Origin: Nocardioides mangrovicus
GTDB lineage: Bacteria > Actinomycetota > Actinomycetes > Propionibacteriales > Nocardioidaceae
Direction of reading: 5' to 3'
NCBI RefSeq assembly: GCF_003674065.1
Contig: NZ_RDBE01000001.1
Span: forward strand, 284,257 to 348,256
DNA length: 64,000 nucleotides
This document shows positions 52,580 to 63,020 of this stretch, in pieces. The position numbers were made by a program, and so were the translations under genes. Numbering within the stretch: position 1 is the first letter of the stretch; each line of letters starts with the position of its first letter. Under the pieces are notes generated by a model. It was not told the origin of the DNA, did no database searches, and saw nothing but the letters and a program-made list of their open reading frames with translations.

Positions 52580-55500
52580 GTGGACATCTCCGGGCTCGCG
52601 CGCGCCGTCCTCGCGCACCCCACCCTGGCGCAGGCCGTCGCCGAGGCCGGCAGCGTCCGCACCCTCGACCTCACCGGACCGGCGGCCCTGCGGCCCTTCG
52701 TCGTCAAGGGTCTGGTCGACGCCGGGCGCACCGTGCTCGTCGTCGCGGCGACCGCGCGCGACGCCGAGGACATGGTCGAGGTGCTCGGCGACGTCCTCGA
52801 CCCGCGGCGGGTGGCCTACTACCCAGCCTGGGAGACGCTGCCCCACGAGCGGCTGAGCCCGCGCAGCGACACGGTCGGCCAGCGGCTGGCCGTGCTGCGC
52901 CGGCTGCGGCACCCGGGCACGGAGGCCGACAACGGGCCGATCGACGTCGTCGTCGCCCCGGTGCGCTCGGTGCTGCAGCCGCAGGTGCCGGGCCTGGCCG
53001 ACCTGGAGCCGGTGGAGCTGCGGCTGGGCCAGGAGGCCGAGCTCGACGACGTGGTCGCGCGGCTGGCCGCGGCGGCCTACAGCCGGGTCGACCTGGTCGA
53101 GCGGCGCGGCGAGTTCGCGGTGCGCGGCGGCATCGTCGACGTCTTCCCGCCCACCGAGGAGCACCCGCTGCGGGTGGAGTTCTTCGGCGACGAGGTCGAC
53201 GAGATCCGCACGTTCGCCGTCGCCGACCAGCGCACGATGGAGAAGGCGCCGCACCTCTGGGCACCCCCCTGCCGCGAGCTGCTGCTCACCGACGAGGTCC
53301 GCCGTCGCGCGGCCGCGCTCGGCCAGGCGCACCCGCAGCTGCGCGACCTGACCGACAAGATGGCCGAGGGCATCGCGGTCGAGGGCATGGAGTCGCTCGC
53401 GCCGGTGCTCGTCGACGGCATGGAGCTGCTGGTCGACCTGCTCCCCGAGACCAGCACGACGCTGCTGCTCGACCCCGAGCGGGTCCGCACGCGCGCCCAC
53501 GACCTGGTGGCCACCAGCGAGGAGTTCCTCGGTGCGAGCTGGGCCGCCGCGGCCGGCGGCGGCACGGCTCCGATCGACCTGGGGGCGGCCTCGCTGCGCG
53601 AGCTGAGCGACGTCCGCGACGACGTGCTCGAGCGCGGCCAGGCCTGGTGGAGCGTCACGCCGTTCGGGCTGGCGGGCGAGAGCGAGTGGGTGCCCGCGGA
53701 GGAGTACCGCGGCGACGTCGACCGGGCCATCACCGACATCCGGGCCTGGCTGGCCGGCGGCACCCGCGTCGTGCTGCTCAGCGAGGGTCACGGCCCGGCC
53801 CAGCGCATGGTCGAGGTGCTCGGCGACCACGACGTGCCCGCGCGCTTCGTCGACGTCCTCGACACCGAGCCCGTCGCCGACGTCGTCACCGTCACCTGCG
53901 CGGCCCTGCCGCACGGCCTGGTCGACCCGGTCACCCGGCTGGCCGTGCTCACCCGCGAGGACGTGCTCGGCGAGCGCGCCACCACGCGCGACATGCGCAA
54001 GATGCCGACGCGGCGCAAGAAGCAGATCGACCCGCTCGAGCTCAAGGCCGGCGACTACGTGGTGCACGAGCAGCACGGGGTCGGCCGGTTCGTCCAGATG
54101 CGGCAGCGCGAGTTCCAGGGCGCGGTGCGCGAGTACCTGGTGCTCGAGTACGGCCCCAGCAAGCGGGGCGGCCCGAACGACATGCTCTTCGTGCCGGCCG
54201 ACACCTTGGAGCAGGTCACCCGCTACGTCGGTGGCGAGCAGCCCTCGCTCGACCGGCTCGGCGGCGGTGACTGGGCCAAGCGCAAGGGCCGCGCGCGCAA
54301 GGCGGTCCGCGAGATCGCGGCGGAGCTGATCAAGCTGTACGCCGCCCGCCAGGCCACCCAGGGCCACGCCTTCGGCCCCGACAGCCCCTGGCAGCGCGAG
54401 CTCGAGGACGCCTTCCCCTTCCACGAAACCCCCGACCAGCTCACCACGGTCGACGAGGTCAAGCGCGACATGGAGCGCACCGTGCCGATGGACCGGCTGG
54501 TGTGCGGCGACGTCGGCTACGGCAAGACCGAGATCGCGGTCCGCGCAGTGTTCAAGGCGGTGCAGGACGGCAAGCAGGTGGCCGTCCTGGTGCCCACCAC
54601 GCTGCTGGTCCAGCAGCACCTGGCCACCTTCGTCGAGCGGTTCTCCGGGTTCCCGGTGGAGGTGCGCGCGCTCAGCCGGTTCCAGACCGACGCCGAGGCG
54701 AAGGCCGTGGCCGAGGGGCTGGCCGACGGCAGCGTCGACGTCGTCATCGGCACCCACCGGCTGCTCAACCCCGACATCCGGCTCAAGGACCTCGGCCTGA
54801 TCGTCGTCGACGAGGAGCAGCGCTTCGGCGTCGAGCACAAGGAGCAGATGAAGCGGCTGCGCACCAGCGTCGACGTGCTCTCGATGAGCGCGACGCCGAT
54901 CCCGCGCACGCTGGAGATGTCGATCACCGGCATCCGTGAGATGTCGACGATCACCACGCCGCCCGAGGAGCGGCACCCGGTGCTCACCTACGTCGGCGCC
55001 TACGAGGACAAGCAGGTGGCGGCCGCGGTGCGTCGCGAGCTGCTGCGCGACGGCCAGGTGTTCTTCATCCACAACCGGGTCAACTCCATCGAGAAGGCGG
55101 CCCAGCGCATCACCGAGCTGGTGCCGGAGGCGCGGGTCGCGACCGCGCACGGGCAGATGGGGGAGCACCAGCTCGAGCAGGTGATGCTCGACTTCTGGGA
55201 GAAGCGGTTCGACGTGCTGGTGTGCACCACCATCGTCGAGTCCGGGCTGGACGTCTCCAACGCCAACACGATGATCATCGAGCGCTCCGACACCCTCGGC
55301 CTCTCCCAGCTGCACCAGCTGCGGGGCCGGGTCGGCCGCAGCCGCGAGCGGGCGTACGCCTACTTCCTCTACCCCGCGGAGAAGCCGCTCACCGAGACCG
55401 CGCACGACCGGTTGGCCACGCTGGCCCAGCACTCCGACCTCGGCGGCGGCATGGCCATCGCGATGAAGGACCTGGAGATCCGCGGCGCCGGCAACCTGCT

Positions 55501-56074
55501 CGGCGGCGAGCAGTCGGGCCACATCGCCGACGTCGGCTTCGACCTCTACGTGCGCCTCGTGGGGGAGGCGGTCGCGGAGTTCCGGCAGGACGGCAGCGAG
55601 CCGGAGACGCTGGAGGAGGTCCGCATCGAGATGCCGGTCGACGCGCACCTGCCGCACGGCTACATCGGCTCCGAGCGGCTGCGGCTGGAGATGTACAAGC
55701 GGCTCTCGGAGGTGCGCAGCGACGACGACGTCGCCGTGCTGCGCGAGGAGCTGGTCGACCGCTACGGCGAGCCGCCCGACGAGGTGGTGCGGCTGCTGGC
55801 CGTCGCCTCGTTCCGTGCCAGGTCCCGCAAGGCCGGGCTGACCGAGGTGCAGGCGGCCGGCAAGTTCGTGCGGTTCCATCCCGTGGAGCTGCCCGAGTCG
55901 GCCTCGGTACGGCTGCAGCGGATGTACCCGAAGAGCGTGGTCAAGACCACGCTGCGTACGATCTTGGTGCCGCGTCCGGCCGCGATGCGCGACGAGCTGC
56001 TGCTGGCCTGGGCGCGGCAGGTGGTCGACGCCGTGGTGGATCCCGCAGGCGCGCCGGCGACCCAGCAGGCATGA
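52580..56074 (+). CDS. mfd: Transcription-repair coupling factor
   Basis: A 1164-residue Mfd that removes RNA polymerase stalled at lesions and recruits UvrA. A UvrB-like N-terminal region (about 20-340) has YYPAWETLPHERLSPRSD near 76. The RNA polymerase-interacting CarD-like domain starts at KAGDYVVHEQHGVGRF near 489. The RecG-like helicase has Walker A GDVGYGKTE near 643, DEEQ near 744, SATPIPRTL near 772, motif V/VI regions near 890-920, and the TRCF C-terminal domain from about 1010. The GTG at 52580 follows a leaderless-type -10 box. A small lipoprotein gene starts 24 bp downstream. Confidence 0.96.
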   Translation: MDISGLARAVLAHPTLAQAVAEAGSVRTLDLTGPAALRPFVVKGLVDAGRTVLVVAATARDAEDMVEVLGDVLDPRRVAYYPAWETLPHERLSPRSDTVGQRLAVLRRLRHPGTEADNGPIDVVVAPVRSVLQPQVPGLADLEPVELRLGQEAELDDVVARLAAAAYSRVDLVERRGEFAVRGGIVDVFPPTEEHPLRVEFFGDEVDEIRTFAVADQRTMEKAPHLWAPPCRELLLTDEVRRRAAALGQAHPQLRDLTDKMAEGIAVEGMESLAPVLVDGMELLVDLLPETSTTLLLDPERVRTRAHDLVATSEEFLGASWAAAAGGGTAPIDLGAASLRELSDVRDDVLERGQAWWSVTPFGLAGESEWVPAEEYRGDVDRAITDIRAWLAGGTRVVLLSEGHGPAQRMVEVLGDHDVPARFVDVLDTEPVADVVTVTCAALPHGLVDPVTRLAVLTREDVLGERATTRDMRKMPTRRKKQIDPLELKAGDYVVHEQHGVGRFVQMRQREFQGAVREYLVLEYGPSKRGGPNDMLFVPADTLEQVTRYVGGEQPSLDRLGGGDWAKRKGRARKAVREIAAELIKLYAARQATQGHAFGPDSPWQRELEDAFPFHETPDQLTTVDEVKRDMERTVPMDRLVCGDVGYGKTEIAVRAVFKAVQDGKQVAVLVPTTLLVQQHLATFVERFSGFPVEVRALSRFQTDAEAKAVAEGLADGSVDVVIGTHRLLNPDIRLKDLGLIVVDEEQRFGVEHKEQMKRLRTSVDVLSMSATPIPRTLEMSITGIREMSTITTPPEERHPVLTYVGAYEDKQVAAAVRRELLRDGQVFFIHNRVNSIEKAAQRITELVPEARVATAHGQMGEHQLEQVMLDFWEKRFDVLVCTTIVESGLDVSNANTMIIERSDTLGLSQLHQLRGRVGRSRERAYAYFLYPAEKPLTETAHDRLATLAQHSDLGGGMAIAMKDLEIRGAGNLLGGEQSGHIADVGFDLYVRLVGEAVAEFRQDGSEPETLEEVRIEMPVDAHLPHGYIGSERLRLEMYKRLSEVRSDDDVAVLREELVDRYGEPPDEVVRLLAVASFRARSRKAGLTEVQAAGKFVRFHPVELPESASVRLQRMYPKSVVKTTLRTILVPRPAAMRDELLLAWARQVVDAVVDPAGAPATQQA

Positions 56075-56098
56075 CCGGCAGGCACGAGGAGTGATCAG

Positions 56099-56764
56099 GT
56101 GAGGCACCCGAAGCGGATGCGCGGGGCGAAGCTGGTGGCGGCCGCAGCGGCCCTGCTGGCCCTGGCCGGGTGCGGGCACGCCCCGGGCTCGGCGTTCTCG
56201 GTCGGCGACCACGCGGTGAGCCGCAGCAGCGTCGACCAGATCGTCAACGCCGCCTGCGGTGTGCAGCAGCAGACCAAGAGCGCCCGCGCGACACAGGTCT
56301 GGGCATTCGTGAACGCGATGCTCACCGCCACGGTGCAGAACGACTACGGCGACCACGTCGGCGCCAGCTACAGCCGCTCGACCCTGCAGAGCGAGCTGAG
56401 CCAGTACCAGGGCTCGGTCGACGCGCTGCCCGCCAAGGACCGGGCGGCGGTGACCAGCTTCCTGCGCGAGCAGATCCGCGGCTCGCTCATCGTGCAGAGC
56501 GTCGGCACCCAGGTGCTGGCCGACAAGGGCGTCAGCAAGCCCACCACGGCCGAGGTCACCAACGCCGGCGACGCCGCCGCCCAGAAGTGGGCGCGCCAGC
56601 AGGGCATCACGATCGACCCCCGCTACAACGCCAAGGACTACGAGGCCGGCGCGGGTGACAGCTCGATCTCCACCCCGGTCTCCTCCTACGCCAAGGCGGC
56701 CCAGAAGGGGTCGACCAAGAGCTCGTATCTCTCCCAGCTGCCCAGCACCCAGCTCTGCGGCTGA
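56099..56764 (+). CDS. Predicted SurA-N-like lipoprotein
   Basis: A 221-residue secreted lipoprotein. The signal peptide with LLALAGC gives a lipobox around residue 25. The N-terminal half (VGDHAVSRSSVDQIVNAACG, about 35-54) resembles the SurA/PrsA N-terminal chaperone domain. No peptidyl-prolyl isomerase domain follows, and the C-terminal part is short. It lies directly after mfd and 10 bp before mazG. This neighbourhood (mfd, lipoprotein, mazG, eno) is common in actinobacteria. A chaperone role at the membrane is inferred. Confidence 0.75.
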   Translation: MRHPKRMRGAKLVAAAAALLALAGCGHAPGSAFSVGDHAVSRSSVDQIVNAACGVQQQTKSARATQVWAFVNAMLTATVQNDYGDHVGASYSRSTLQSELSQYQGSVDALPAKDRAAVTSFLREQIRGSLIVQSVGTQVLADKGVSKPTTAEVTNAGDAAAQKWARQQGITIDPRYNAKDYEAGAGDSSISTPVSSYAKAAQKGSTKSSYLSQLPSTQLCG

Positions 56765-56774
56765 CCGAGCCGGC

Positions 56775-57374
56775 GTGAGCGACTCCTCCGCGCTGCTCGA
56801 CCTCGTCGAGGTCATGGCGCGGTTGCGGGCGCAGTGCCCGTGGAAGCAGCAGCAGACCCACCGCTCGCTGGCGCGCTACCTGCTCGAGGAGACCCACGAG
56901 ACGCTGGAGGCGATCGAGTCCGGCGACGCCGAGCATCTGCGTGAGGAGCTCGGCGACCTCCTCCTGCAGGTGTACTTCCACGCCGCGATCGCGGCCGAGG
57001 CCGGCGAGTACGACATCGAGGACGTCGCCGCCGACCTGCGGGCCAAGCTGATCCGGCGCAACCCGCACGTGTTCGGCGACGCTGCGGGCGAGCAGCGCTC
57101 GGTGCACGAGGTCAACGAGGCCTGGGAGCACATCAAGCGGGCCGAGAAGCAGCGCGAGCACCCCACCGACGGGCTGCCCGGGTCACTGCCGGCGCTGCTG
57201 TGGGCCGACAAGGTGATCGACCGGATGGGTCGCGACGGCCGCCCGGTGGCCGCCGACCCCGCCTCGACCGAGCTCGGCGAGCGACTGCTCGCGCTGGCCG
57301 TCGAGGCGCACGCCGCCGGCGTCGACGCCGAGCAGGCGCTGCGCGACGCCGTCCGCCACCGGTTGGCCGACTGA
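56775..57374 (+). CDS. mazG: MazG family nucleoside triphosphate pyrophosphohydrolase
   Basis: A 199-residue all-alpha NTP pyrophosphatase. The MazG signature CPWKQQQTHRSLARYLLEETHETLEAI (about 21-47) has the conserved EExxE acid residues, and HLREELGDLLLQVYFHAAIA (about 54-73) has the second EExxD cluster. This version appears to be the single MazG domain plus a short C-terminal helical part, shorter than the double-domain E. coli MazG. GTG 56775 follows the lipoprotein stop by ten bases. A strong hairpin follows the gene. Confidence 0.92.
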   Translation: MSDSSALLDLVEVMARLRAQCPWKQQQTHRSLARYLLEETHETLEAIESGDAEHLREELGDLLLQVYFHAAIAAEAGEYDIEDVAADLRAKLIRRNPHVFGDAAGEQRSVHEVNEAWEHIKRAEKQREHPTDGLPGSLPALLWADKVIDRMGRDGRPVAADPASTELGERLLALAVEAHAAGVDAEQALRDAVRHRLAD

Positions 57375-57418
57375 CCCACCTGGACCGGTACCTACCCACC
57401 GGAGCTCCGTGTGGGGAG

Positions 57419-57452
57419 TGACGGTTCACCACGGCACCGTGGGGAACCGTCA
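57419..57452 (+). terminator. Hairpin after mazG (candidate terminator)
   Basis: TGACGGTT-CA-CCACGG-CA-CCGTGG-GG-AACCGTCA forms a 14-bp stem in two parts with a symmetrical 2x2 internal bulge. No U-run follows, so it may work as an intrinsic structure without U-tract or as an operator. Confidence 0.45.
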
Positions 57453-57532
57453 ACGGCCCGCGCCCCGCACCGACTCCACCAATAGCCGCAAAACCCCCAC
57501 AGCGGACGCGTGGATCGGTCACAGTAGCGGTC

Positions 57533-58171
57533 GTGTCCGGACGCCTGCTGCTCGCGCTGTCCAGCCTCGTGCTGGTCGGCGCCTGCGGCATCCCGGGGGC
57601 GGTGAGCACCGCCGACCGGCCCGACATCTCCGCGGCTCCGCCGTCGATGCAGACCTCGCCGTCGGCGCACCCCGTGGTCAAGCACCCGCGGGCCGCGAAG
57701 AAGAAGCGGGCCGCGAAGCACGGCTGGGAGCGGATGCACGACGCGTCCGGCGTCGGCTTCGCCATGCCGAGCCGACACCAGGGCGTCCAGAACGGCCTCG
57801 CCACCACGTACGAGGACCTGAGCAGCCCGATCACCTACCGCGTCGACGTGTTCCACCACGCCTCGGCGAGCCAGGCCGCCCTCGACGCGAGCTCGATGAG
57901 GGCCGGGATGACCGCGCTCCTCACCAGTGCCGGGTTCCCGAACCCGAGCATCACCAGCACCGGCAGCGGCAGCACCCGCGACTTCACCGTGAACGTGGTC
58001 GGCACCGGCATCCAGGCGGACCTGCTGCGCTACGAGCGGATCCGCACCTACCTGCGCGGCACCACGATGACGATGGTCTGGACCTATGGCGTCGGCAAGG
58101 ACGGAGCGCCGCTGCGGCACCGCGTCGACGCCGCCCAGGCCAGGCTGCTCGGCACGGTGCGCTGGGGCTGA
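57533..58171 (+). CDS. Predicted lipoprotein of unknown function
   Basis: A 212-residue secreted lipoprotein. The signal peptide reads LLLALSSLVLVGAC, with a lipobox VGAC near residue 18. A Lys/Arg-rich linker (about 45-65) precedes a mature domain with GVGFAMPSRHQGVQ, ITYRVDVFHHASASQ and TTMTMVWTYGVGKDG. No family is recognised. GTG 57533 is placed at the start of the signal peptide, with CACAGT seven bases upstream as a possible -10 box. It precedes eno by 96 bp. Confidence 0.65.
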   Translation: MSGRLLLALSSLVLVGACGIPGAVSTADRPDISAAPPSMQTSPSAHPVVKHPRAAKKKRAAKHGWERMHDASGVGFAMPSRHQGVQNGLATTYEDLSSPITYRVDVFHHASASQAALDASSMRAGMTALLTSAGFPNPSITSTGSGSTRDFTVNVVGTGIQADLLRYERIRTYLRGTTMTMVWTYGVGKDGAPLRHRVDAAQARLLGTVRWG

Positions 58172-58210
58172 GCCCGCGAGCCGGTACGCCGATCCGGACC
58201 GGGGCGTGAC

Positions 58211-59545
<1,335 letters not shown>

Positions 59546-59548
59546 CGC

Positions 59549-60115
59549 GTGGCCGCATCGTCGCGACGTCCGCCGTCCCCGGGGTCCAGCCGACCCCGGC
59601 GCTCGACGGCTGCCTCGGCGCGGCCGCGGACCACGGCTCGCACGCCACAGCCGAAGGCAGCCACGGCCACCGAGCGAGTGCGCTCACGGTTCACCGGCCG
59701 GATGGCGATCCTCATGGTGGTGCTCGCCGTGCTGGTCGTCTCCTACGCCTCGAGCATGCGGGCCTACCTGGAGCAGCGTCACCACATCGCCTCGCTGAAG
59801 GCCGAGATCGTCTCCTCCCAGAGCGACATCGACCGGCTGCGCACCGAGAAGAAGCGGTGGAAGGACCCGGCCTACGTCGAGACCCAGGCCAAGCTGCGCT
59901 TCGGCTGGGTGATGCCGGGCGACACGGCCTACCAGGTGATCGGCAAGGACGGGAAGCCACTAGAGGACTCCGACCGGCTGGCCGACGCCGACACGGTGGT
60001 GCGCACGACCCCGAAGCCGTGGTGGTCCAAGGAGTACGACTCGCTGCAGCAGGCCGACCATCCGCCGGCCGCGACGCCCACCCCGGCCACCACGATCAGA
60101 CCGCAGTCGAAGTGA
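59549..60115 (+). CDS. FtsB/DivIC-like septum formation initiator protein
   Basis: A 188-residue single-pass divisome protein. The Arg/Ser/Thr-rich cytosolic part (about 1-50) precedes a transmembrane helix (about 53-70, MAILMVVLAVLVVSYASS). The outside coiled coil (about 72-105, YLEQRHHIASLKAEIVSSQSDIDRLRTEKKRW) follows, then the FtsB-like DPAYVETQAKLRFGWVMPGDTAYQVI motif (about 107-132). The location after eno is the standard actinobacterial position. GTG 59549 sits three bases after the eno stop. The tail is Pro/Thr-rich. Confidence 0.9.
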   Translation: MAASSRRPPSPGSSRPRRSTAASARPRTTARTPQPKAATATERVRSRFTGRMAILMVVLAVLVVSYASSMRAYLEQRHHIASLKAEIVSSQSDIDRLRTEKKRWKDPAYVETQAKLRFGWVMPGDTAYQVIGKDGKPLEDSDRLADADTVVRTTPKPWWSKEYDSLQQADHPPAATPTPATTIRPQSK

Positions 60116-60582
60116 ACGACCTGGACGTGGTGGCGGCTCAGCTCGGGCGAGCGCCGCGTGGCGTCCACGAGATCGCCCATCGGTGCCCCTGCGGCAACCC
60201 CGACGTCGTCGCCACCGAGCCGCGGTTGCCCGACGGCACGCCGTTCCCGACCGTGTTCTACCTGACCTGCCCGCGGGCCGCCGGCCGGATCGGCACGCTG
60301 GAGGCCTCGGGTCTGATGCGCGAGATGACCGACCGGCTGGCCGAGGACCCCGACCTCGCCGCGGCGTACGCCGCCGCTCACCGGGCCTACCTCGACGCCC
60401 GCGAGGCCATCGCCGAGGTGGCCGAGATCGACGGGATCTCGGCCGGCGGCATGCCCGACCGGGTCAAGTGCCTCCACGTGCTCGCCGCTCAGTCGCTCGC
60501 CCAGGGTCGTGGGACCAACCCGCTGGGCGACGAGGTGCTCGACGCGGTCGGCGCGTGGTGGGACAAGGGGCCCTGTGCATGA
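60112..60582 (+). CDS. DUF501 family protein
   Basis: A 156-residue protein of the DUF501 family, found after the FtsB-like gene in actinobacteria. It has RCPCGNPDVVATEPRLPDGTPFPTVFYLTCPRA (about 24-56) with three cysteines that may bind metal, and the C-terminal VKCLHVLAAQSLAQGRGTNPLGDEVL (about 117-142). The family lacks a known function. The GTG overlaps the upstream stop (GTGA). The stop is followed ten bases later by the ppx start. Confidence 0.85.
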   Translation: MNDLDVVAAQLGRAPRGVHEIAHRCPCGNPDVVATEPRLPDGTPFPTVFYLTCPRAAGRIGTLEASGLMREMTDRLAEDPDLAAAYAAAHRAYLDAREAIAEVAEIDGISAGGMPDRVKCLHVLAAQSLAQGRGTNPLGDEVLDAVGAWWDKGPCA

Positions 60583-60592
60583 GGCGGGGTAC

Positions 60593-61528
60593 ATGAGAGT
60601 GGCGGCCGTCGACTGCGGCACCAACACCATCAAGCTGCTGGTCGCCGACCTCGACGCCGACTCGGGTCGCGAGCAGGAGCTGGTCCGTGAGATGCGGATG
60701 GTGCGGCTGGGCCAGGGCGTCGACCGCACCGGCCGGCTCTCCGAGGCGGCGCTGGAGCGGGTGTTCGGTGCCGTGGACGAGTACGCCGAGATGGTGTCGC
60801 GCCACGACGTCGAGGCCATCCGGTTCTGCGCCACCTCGGCCGTGCGCGACGCCGAGAACGCCGCCGACTTCACCGCCGGCGTCGAGGAGCGGCTCGGCGT
60901 GCGGCCCGAGGTCGTCACCGGTGAGGAGGAGGCGCGGCTCTCCTACGCCGGCGCCACGCGCACGTTGCAGGCCGGGCTCGAGCCGCCCTTCCTGGTGCTC
61001 GACATCGGCGGTGGCTCCACCGAGCTGATCCTCGGGGACGACGACGGCACGGTGCGCGAGGCGCAGTCGCTCGACATCGGCTCGGTACGGCTCACCGAAC
61101 GCCATCTGGTCACCGACCCGCCCACGCCCGAGGAGCTCGCGGCGGCCACGGCCGACGTCGACGCAGCCCTCGATGCCTGCCGCGTCGACCCCGACGCCGC
61201 CGAGGCCGTCATCGGCGTGGCCGGCACCGTCACCACCACCGCCGCGGCGGTGCTCGGCCTGACCGCCTACGACCGCACGGTGCTCAACCACGCGGTGGTC
61301 GGTGTCTCCGCGGTCGAGGGGACGGTCAACCGGCTGCTGTCGATGACGGTGGAGGAGCGCAAGGCGCTGCCGTTCATGCACCCCGGGCGCGCCGACGTCA
61401 TCGGCGCCGGGGCGTTGATCCTGCAACGGGTGCTGAGCCGCACCCACGTCCGCTCGATGCTGGTCTCCGAGGCCGACATCCTCGACGGGATAGCGTGGTC
61501 GCTGGTGGGAGGAGTCTCGGGTGGCTGA
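60593..61528 (+). CDS. ppx: Exopolyphosphatase / pppGpp phosphohydrolase family protein
   Basis: A 311-residue Ppx/GppA ASKHA-fold phosphatase. It begins MRVAAVDCGTNTIKLLVADL (phosphate loop 1), has FCATSAVRDAENAADF near 82, TGEEEARLSYAGA near 111-123, and the second phosphate loop FLVLDIGGGSTEL near 137. GVAGTVTTTAA near 213 is the third loop. The C-terminal HD domain of E. coli Ppx is absent, as in mycobacterial Ppx1. It acts on polyphosphate or pppGpp; which substrate is preferred cannot be seen. It overlaps the YihY gene by eight bases. Confidence 0.9.
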   Translation: MRVAAVDCGTNTIKLLVADLDADSGREQELVREMRMVRLGQGVDRTGRLSEAALERVFGAVDEYAEMVSRHDVEAIRFCATSAVRDAENAADFTAGVEERLGVRPEVVTGEEEARLSYAGATRTLQAGLEPPFLVLDIGGGSTELILGDDDGTVREAQSLDIGSVRLTERHLVTDPPTPEELAAATADVDAALDACRVDPDAAEAVIGVAGTVTTTAAAVLGLTAYDRTVLNHAVVGVSAVEGTVNRLLSMTVEERKALPFMHPGRADVIGAGALILQRVLSRTHVRSMLVSEADILDGIAWSLVGGVSGG

Positions 61529-62624
61529 GGACGACACGGGCCGGCCGGTGGACGGCGGCGTCACGGGCAGCGGCACGGGCCGCCCGGCCGTGGCCTACAA
61601 CGAGCTCGAGGAGCGACCCGCTCCCGAGCACCCCGACAAGCCGTCCGGGCCCACGAAGCTGGAGGGCGTCGCGATCCGGCAGGCGCTCTCGCGCACGCTC
61701 GCGGAGTTCTCGGCCGACAACTGCACCGGCCTGGCCGCCGGCCTCACCTACTACGCGGTTTTCGCGATCTTCCCCGCGCTGATCGCGCTGCTCTCGCTGC
61801 TCGGCGTCGTCGGCCAGGCCGACAGCTCGATCAAGGCCGTGCTCGACGTGATGCGGCCGTTGGTCAGCGACGGGTTCCTGACCAACCAGGTGCGTCCGTT
61901 CGTGGAGAACCTGGCCACCGCCCAGGGCGCCGGCATCGGTCTGGTCGTCGGCATCGTGCTGGCGCTGCTCTCGGCCTCCGGCTACGTCGCCGGGTTCCGG
62001 CAGGCGATGAACACCATCCTCGAGGTCGAGGAGGGTCGTCCGATCTGGATCCTGCGCCCGCTGCAGTTCCTGGTCACCCTCGTCGCGGTGGTGCTGATCG
62101 CGGGGGCGCTGGTGATCCTGGTCGTCAGCGGCTCGGTCGCCGACTCGATCGGCAGCAAGATCGGCGTCGGTGACCAGACCGTGCTGGTCTGGAACATCGC
62201 CAAGTGGCCGGTGCTGCTCGTCATCGTCGTGCTCGTCGTGGCGCTGCTCTACTACGCCACCCCGAACGTCAAGCAGCCACACATCCGCTGGGTGTCGGTG
62301 GGCGCGTTCGTCGCCATCGTGATCTGGCTCGTCGCCTCGGTCGGGTTCGCCTTCTACGTCGCCAACTTCGGCAGCTACAACAAGACCTACGGCTCGCTGG
62401 CCTTCGTGATCGTGGCGCTGCTGTGGATCTGGATCACCAACGTCGCGCTGCTCTTCGGCGCCGAGCTCGACTCCGAGCTCGAGCGCGTCAGGGAGCTCCA
62501 GGCCGGCATCGCGGCCGAGGACCAGCTGCAGCTCCCGCTGCGTGACGACCGCCAGATCAAGAAGGCCGAGGCCAAGCACGAGTTGCTCCTCGAGCGGGCC
62601 CGCGACCTGCGCCGCGCCCGCTGA
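61521..62624 (+). CDS. YihY/BrkB family inner membrane protein
   Basis: A 367-residue integral membrane protein of the YihY/virulence factor BrkB family with six helices. The hydrophilic N-terminus (about 1-60) is rich in Gly/Pro/Glu. The family motif LAAGLTYYAVFAIFPALIALLSLLG is at about 72-96, LVVGIVLALLSASGYVAGFRQAMNTI at about 140-165, and NKTYGSLAFVIVALLWIWITNVALLFGAELDSELER near 289-324. The C-terminal tail is charged. Role unknown; members were once called RNase BN in error. GTG 61521 overlaps ppx. Confidence 0.88.
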   Translation: MAEDDTGRPVDGGVTGSGTGRPAVAYNELEERPAPEHPDKPSGPTKLEGVAIRQALSRTLAEFSADNCTGLAAGLTYYAVFAIFPALIALLSLLGVVGQADSSIKAVLDVMRPLVSDGFLTNQVRPFVENLATAQGAGIGLVVGIVLALLSASGYVAGFRQAMNTILEVEEGRPIWILRPLQFLVTLVAVVLIAGALVILVVSGSVADSIGSKIGVGDQTVLVWNIAKWPVLLVIVVLVVALLYYATPNVKQPHIRWVSVGAFVAIVIWLVASVGFAFYVANFGSYNKTYGSLAFVIVALLWIWITNVALLFGAELDSELERVRELQAGIAAEDQLQLPLRDDRQIKKAEAKHELLLERARDLRRAR

Positions 62625-62650
62625 CCCTGCCGCTCGCCACCGGGGACGCC

Positions 62651-62974
62651 TCAGCCGAAGTACAGCCCCCGGTGCAGCCGGCACCCCGGGTTGAACCCCG
62701 CCCCGCAGCGGGGGCAGCTGTTGTCGCACGACAGGTACTCGGCGATGGTGAGCCGCTCGTGGCACACCCCGCACAGCGCGGCCGTCTCGTCCTCCGACCC
62801 GGGTGGCCAGGTCACCGCCGGGTGGTCGGCAGCCTCGTCGTGGCAGGTCCGACAGGGGTAGTACGGCGTGCAGCAGGCCAGCCGGATCGCGACGACGTCG
62901 AGCACTGAACCCCAGTGCACGCAACGCGTCTGCGCGTCGAGCAGCCGCCCGCGCACGGTCACGTCGTCGGTCAC
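62651..62974 (-). CDS. CHY-type zinc finger protein
   Basis: A 107-residue protein full of cysteine and histidine pairs (TRCVHW, ACCTPYYPCRTCHDEAADH, LCGVCHERL, NSCPRCGAGFNPGCRLH), matching the CHY zinc-finger pattern. It likely binds three zinc ions. In eukaryotes this domain occurs in ubiquitin ligases, and bacterial stand-alone forms have unknown role. It converges on the YihY gene with a 26-bp gap. Confidence 0.8.
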   Translation of the reverse strand: MTDDVTVRGRLLDAQTRCVHWGSVLDVVAIRLACCTPYYPCRTCHDEAADHPAVTWPPGSEDETAALCGVCHERLTIAEYLSCDNSCPRCGAGFNPGCRLHRGLYFG

Positions 62975-63020
62975 GGGAGGCGAGACTAGCCCCGGGGCGC
63001 GCGTCGGGTGGTCCCGTGCC

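Noticed and set aside
52487-56815. 1442-codon minus-strand frame opposite mfd
   Set aside because: Length alone is impressive, but it mirrors mfd codon by codon, is Leu/Val/Gly/Arg-rich, and has no motif.
61521-62624. Ribonuclease BN
   Set aside because: Older annotation for YihY-like proteins; the sequence is a polytopic membrane protein without a nuclease motif.
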